Assembly: GCA_023426625.1 (NCBI GenBank)
Contig: JAFAAJ010000229.1
Coordinates: forward strand, 1 to 14,468
Source of the DNA: Bacteroidota bacterium
GTDB lineage: Bacteria; Bacteroidota; Bacteroidia; Flavobacteriales; Weeksellaceae
DNA: 14,468 nt
Reading direction: 5' to 3'
The notes beneath the pieces were generated by a model. That model made no database searches. It was not told the DNA's origin and saw nothing but the letters and a program-made list of their open reading frames with translations. Of the stretch, positions 13,373 through 14,468 are shown in pieces. The position numbers and the translations under genes are program-made. Position 1 is the first letter of the stretch, and each line of letters opens with the position of its first letter.

Positions 13373-14179
13373 ATGAAAAAATTAAGTTTAATTTTAGTAT
13401 TACTAGCTTCATTTAGCTTTGGACAAAGAATGAGTTTTATCTATGAAGTAAAATATAGATTAAATAGCCAAATGCCGGATAAGTTTAATACAAATATGAT
13501 GATTTTAGATTTTCTGGATAAAAATTCTATTTTCAGGGAAAGAATTGACAGGAATTCAGATTCTTTAAAAATGAATAATGATTCTCCAATGCTTCCTTCT
13601 GGTTTTGAAAATCAATTTTACATAAAAAAAGATTTTTCAACCAATAAAGTATCAAAAATAATTACTAACGGTTCGTTTAACTATCTTCTTCCAATTGAAG
13701 AATCTTTAGAATGGTTAATATCAACTGAGAAGAAAAAAATAGGCATCTATAATTCTCAAAAGGCTACAGCTAATTATGGTGGACGGCAGTGGACAGCATG
13801 GTTTACAAATGATATCCCTATAAATGATGGCCCATATGTCTTTAATGGTCTACCAGGATTAATTATTGCAATCACGGATAATAAAAATGACTATACTTTT
13901 AATCTAGTACGAGTCAAAAAGATATCAAATCTATTTGATGCCAGAATAAAAACAATAAATATTGATTGGAATAAATATGAGCAATTAGCAAGATCTTATT
14001 ACCAAAACCCTAATGCTGAAATGGAACAGAAAATAAGAAATGCTAAAAGGATTATTATGCAAGATGCTCAAGGCAATGTTATTGATTTTGACATTAGGCA
14101 AATGAACAGAGATCAGCAGGAAGACATCAAAAGAAATAACAATCCAATAGAACTCAATCATAAAATTGATTACAATTAA
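13373..14179 (+). CDS. GLPGLI family secreted protein
   Basis: A 268-residue protein of the GLPGLI family, a group found in Bacteroidetes with no established function. I prefer the ATG at 13373 because MKKLSLILVLLASFSFGQ is a clean signal peptide ending near residue 18 and follows an A-rich leader; an ATG at 13355 adds six residues in front of it. The name-giving motif GLPGLI is at 159-164, in the usual context YVFNGLPGLIIAI, preceded by QWTAWFTNDIPINDGP, which is also typical. The mature protein should be periplasmic or exported. Residues about 200-260 are charged and helical. The gene is visibly more AT-rich than its neighbours, which is common for GLPGLI genes in my recollection and need not mean recent transfer. 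It diverges from mutL and has no clear terminator of its own. Confidence 0.9.
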   Translation: MKKLSLILVLLASFSFGQRMSFIYEVKYRLNSQMPDKFNTNMMILDFLDKNSIFRERIDRNSDSLKMNNDSPMLPSGFENQFYIKKDFSTNKVSKIITNGSFNYLLPIEESLEWLISTEKKKIGIYNSQKATANYGGRQWTAWFTNDIPINDGPYVFNGLPGLIIAITDNKNDYTFNLVRVKKISNLFDARIKTINIDWNKYEQLARSYYQNPNAEMEQKIRNAKRIIMQDAQGNVIDFDIRQMNRDQQEDIKRNNNPIELNHKIDYN

Positions 14180-14249
14180 CACTTAAACAACTTACTAACC
14201 TATTTATACGTTCATTCTCATAGATACCAACCATATTGATAATGATGAA

Positions 14250-14280
14250 AACAAAAGCCTCCGTAACCATGTTACAGAGG
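14250..14280 (-). terminator. Terminator-like hairpin, minus strand
   Basis: CCTCCGTAAC (14258-14267) pairs with GTTACAGAGG (14271-14280) with one mismatch and a three-base loop. On the minus strand the stem is followed by CTTTTGTTTTC, a terminator-like T-rich run; on the + strand no T-tract follows. It therefore appears to end a transcript coming from the right. Confidence 0.6.
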
Positions 14281-14282
14281 AA

Positions 14283-14321
14283 TTAATATCCTAGACGTAC
14301 GCCAAAAGAGAGCACAGGATT
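14283..14321 (-). pseudogene. Possible remnant of an outer-membrane protein C-terminus
   Basis: Between two in-frame stops the minus strand encodes NPVLSFGVRLGY and then TAA. The alternating hydrophobic pattern ending in an aromatic residue is what the last strand of an outer-membrane beta-barrel looks like, and a terminator-like hairpin follows directly. Upstream the frame is broken by TAA at 14322-14324 and a TAG further on, so if it was a gene it is decayed or truncated. A 12-residue stretch is weak evidence; it could be coincidence. Confidence 0.25.
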
Positions 14322-14350
14322 TTAAAATGTCTTATCAAATAATCTGTGCT
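14311..14350. repeat. Inverted repeat AGCACAG / CTGTGCT
   Basis: AGCACAGGATT (14311-14321) and AATCTGTGCT (14341-14350) are inverted copies with one extra G in the left arm, about 10 paired bases around a 19-base loop. It overlaps the putative remnant and lies between two terminator-like hairpins. No function is assigned. Confidence 0.35.
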
Positions 14351-14421
14351 ATAACAATAGATTCGCTACAAATTAAGAGAGGGTTTTCTTAGCCATACAA
14401 GATACCGGAAATAAAAAGAGG

Positions 14422-14441
14422 AGACCTTTTGGGTCTCCCTT
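14422..14441 (-). terminator. Terminator hairpin of a gene entering from the right
   Basis: GGAGACC and GGTCTCC form a 7-bp stem around a short T-rich loop. On the minus strand it is followed by TCTTTTTATTT, the expected U-tract; on the + strand only CTTT follows. It suggests that a minus-strand gene ends just beyond it, close to the right edge. Confidence 0.65.
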
Positions 14442-14450
14442 TCCGTATAT

Positions 14451-14468
14451 CTAAAAGCCTATTGCTGG
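14451..14468 (-). CDS. Possible C-terminal stub of a minus-strand gene (partial)
   Basis: Reading in from the right edge on the minus strand, one frame gives PAIGF followed by TAG, ten bases before the terminator hairpin. A final phenylalanine is common in outer-membrane beta-barrel proteins. Five codons cannot prove a gene; the support is the spacing to the terminator. Confidence 0.2.
   Translation of the reverse strand, partial: PAIGF

Noticed and set aside
13355..14179. Recent horizontal acquisition of the GLPGLI gene because of its AT richness
   Set aside because: The family is native to Bacteroidetes, no mobile element or attachment site flanks it, and one AT-rich gene is not sufficient evidence.

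Overview
The window looks like chromosomal DNA of a Flavobacteriia member, most likely Chryseobacterium or a close Weeksellaceae relative. The evidence is the murC-ftsQ-ftsA-ftsZ-GatB/YqeY gene order, a very long FtsZ, a GLPGLI-family secreted protein, A-rich leaders without Shine-Dalgarno sequences, and promoters of the Bacteroidetes type (TTG about 20 bases before TANNTTTG). The assignment rests on recognition only; no search was run.

Left third (1-5580, all + strand): the end of the division/cell-wall cluster. It holds the murC 3' end, ftsQ, ftsA, ftsZ and a GatB/YqeY-domain gene, closed by a perfect 12-bp hairpin terminator. MurC makes UDP-MurNAc-L-Ala. FtsA tethers FtsZ polymers to the membrane. 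FtsQ links the ring to the periplasmic machinery. Three gaps in this cluster carry degenerate inverted repeats.

Middle (5581-7900, + strand): two single-gene units. One is a bacilliredoxin-like thiol protein with a clear promoter and terminator. The other is a GH3-family adenylating enzyme ending at a bidirectional terminator.

Right-centre (7904-13191, - strand): a compact six-gene run read right to left: mutL, a rhomboid protease, two tandem membrane-anchored endonuclease/exonuclease/phosphatase (EEP) paralogues, and two small helical lipoproteins. Gaps are 3, 6, 76, 5 and 20 bases, so one transcript is likely. MutL keeps its ATPase but has a degraded endonuclease motif.

Right end (13340-14468): an AT-rich GLPGLI-family gene diverges from mutL. 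Beyond it lie what may be one or two 3' ends of minus-strand genes, each followed by a minus-strand terminator-like hairpin.

Most of the window is core genome. I see no CRISPR array, insertion sequence, tRNA, rRNA or recognisable defence system. The points most worth a second look are the MutL active site, the EEP/lipoprotein tail of the mutL operon, the FtsZ and FtsQ C-terminal extensions, and the intergenic palindromes.
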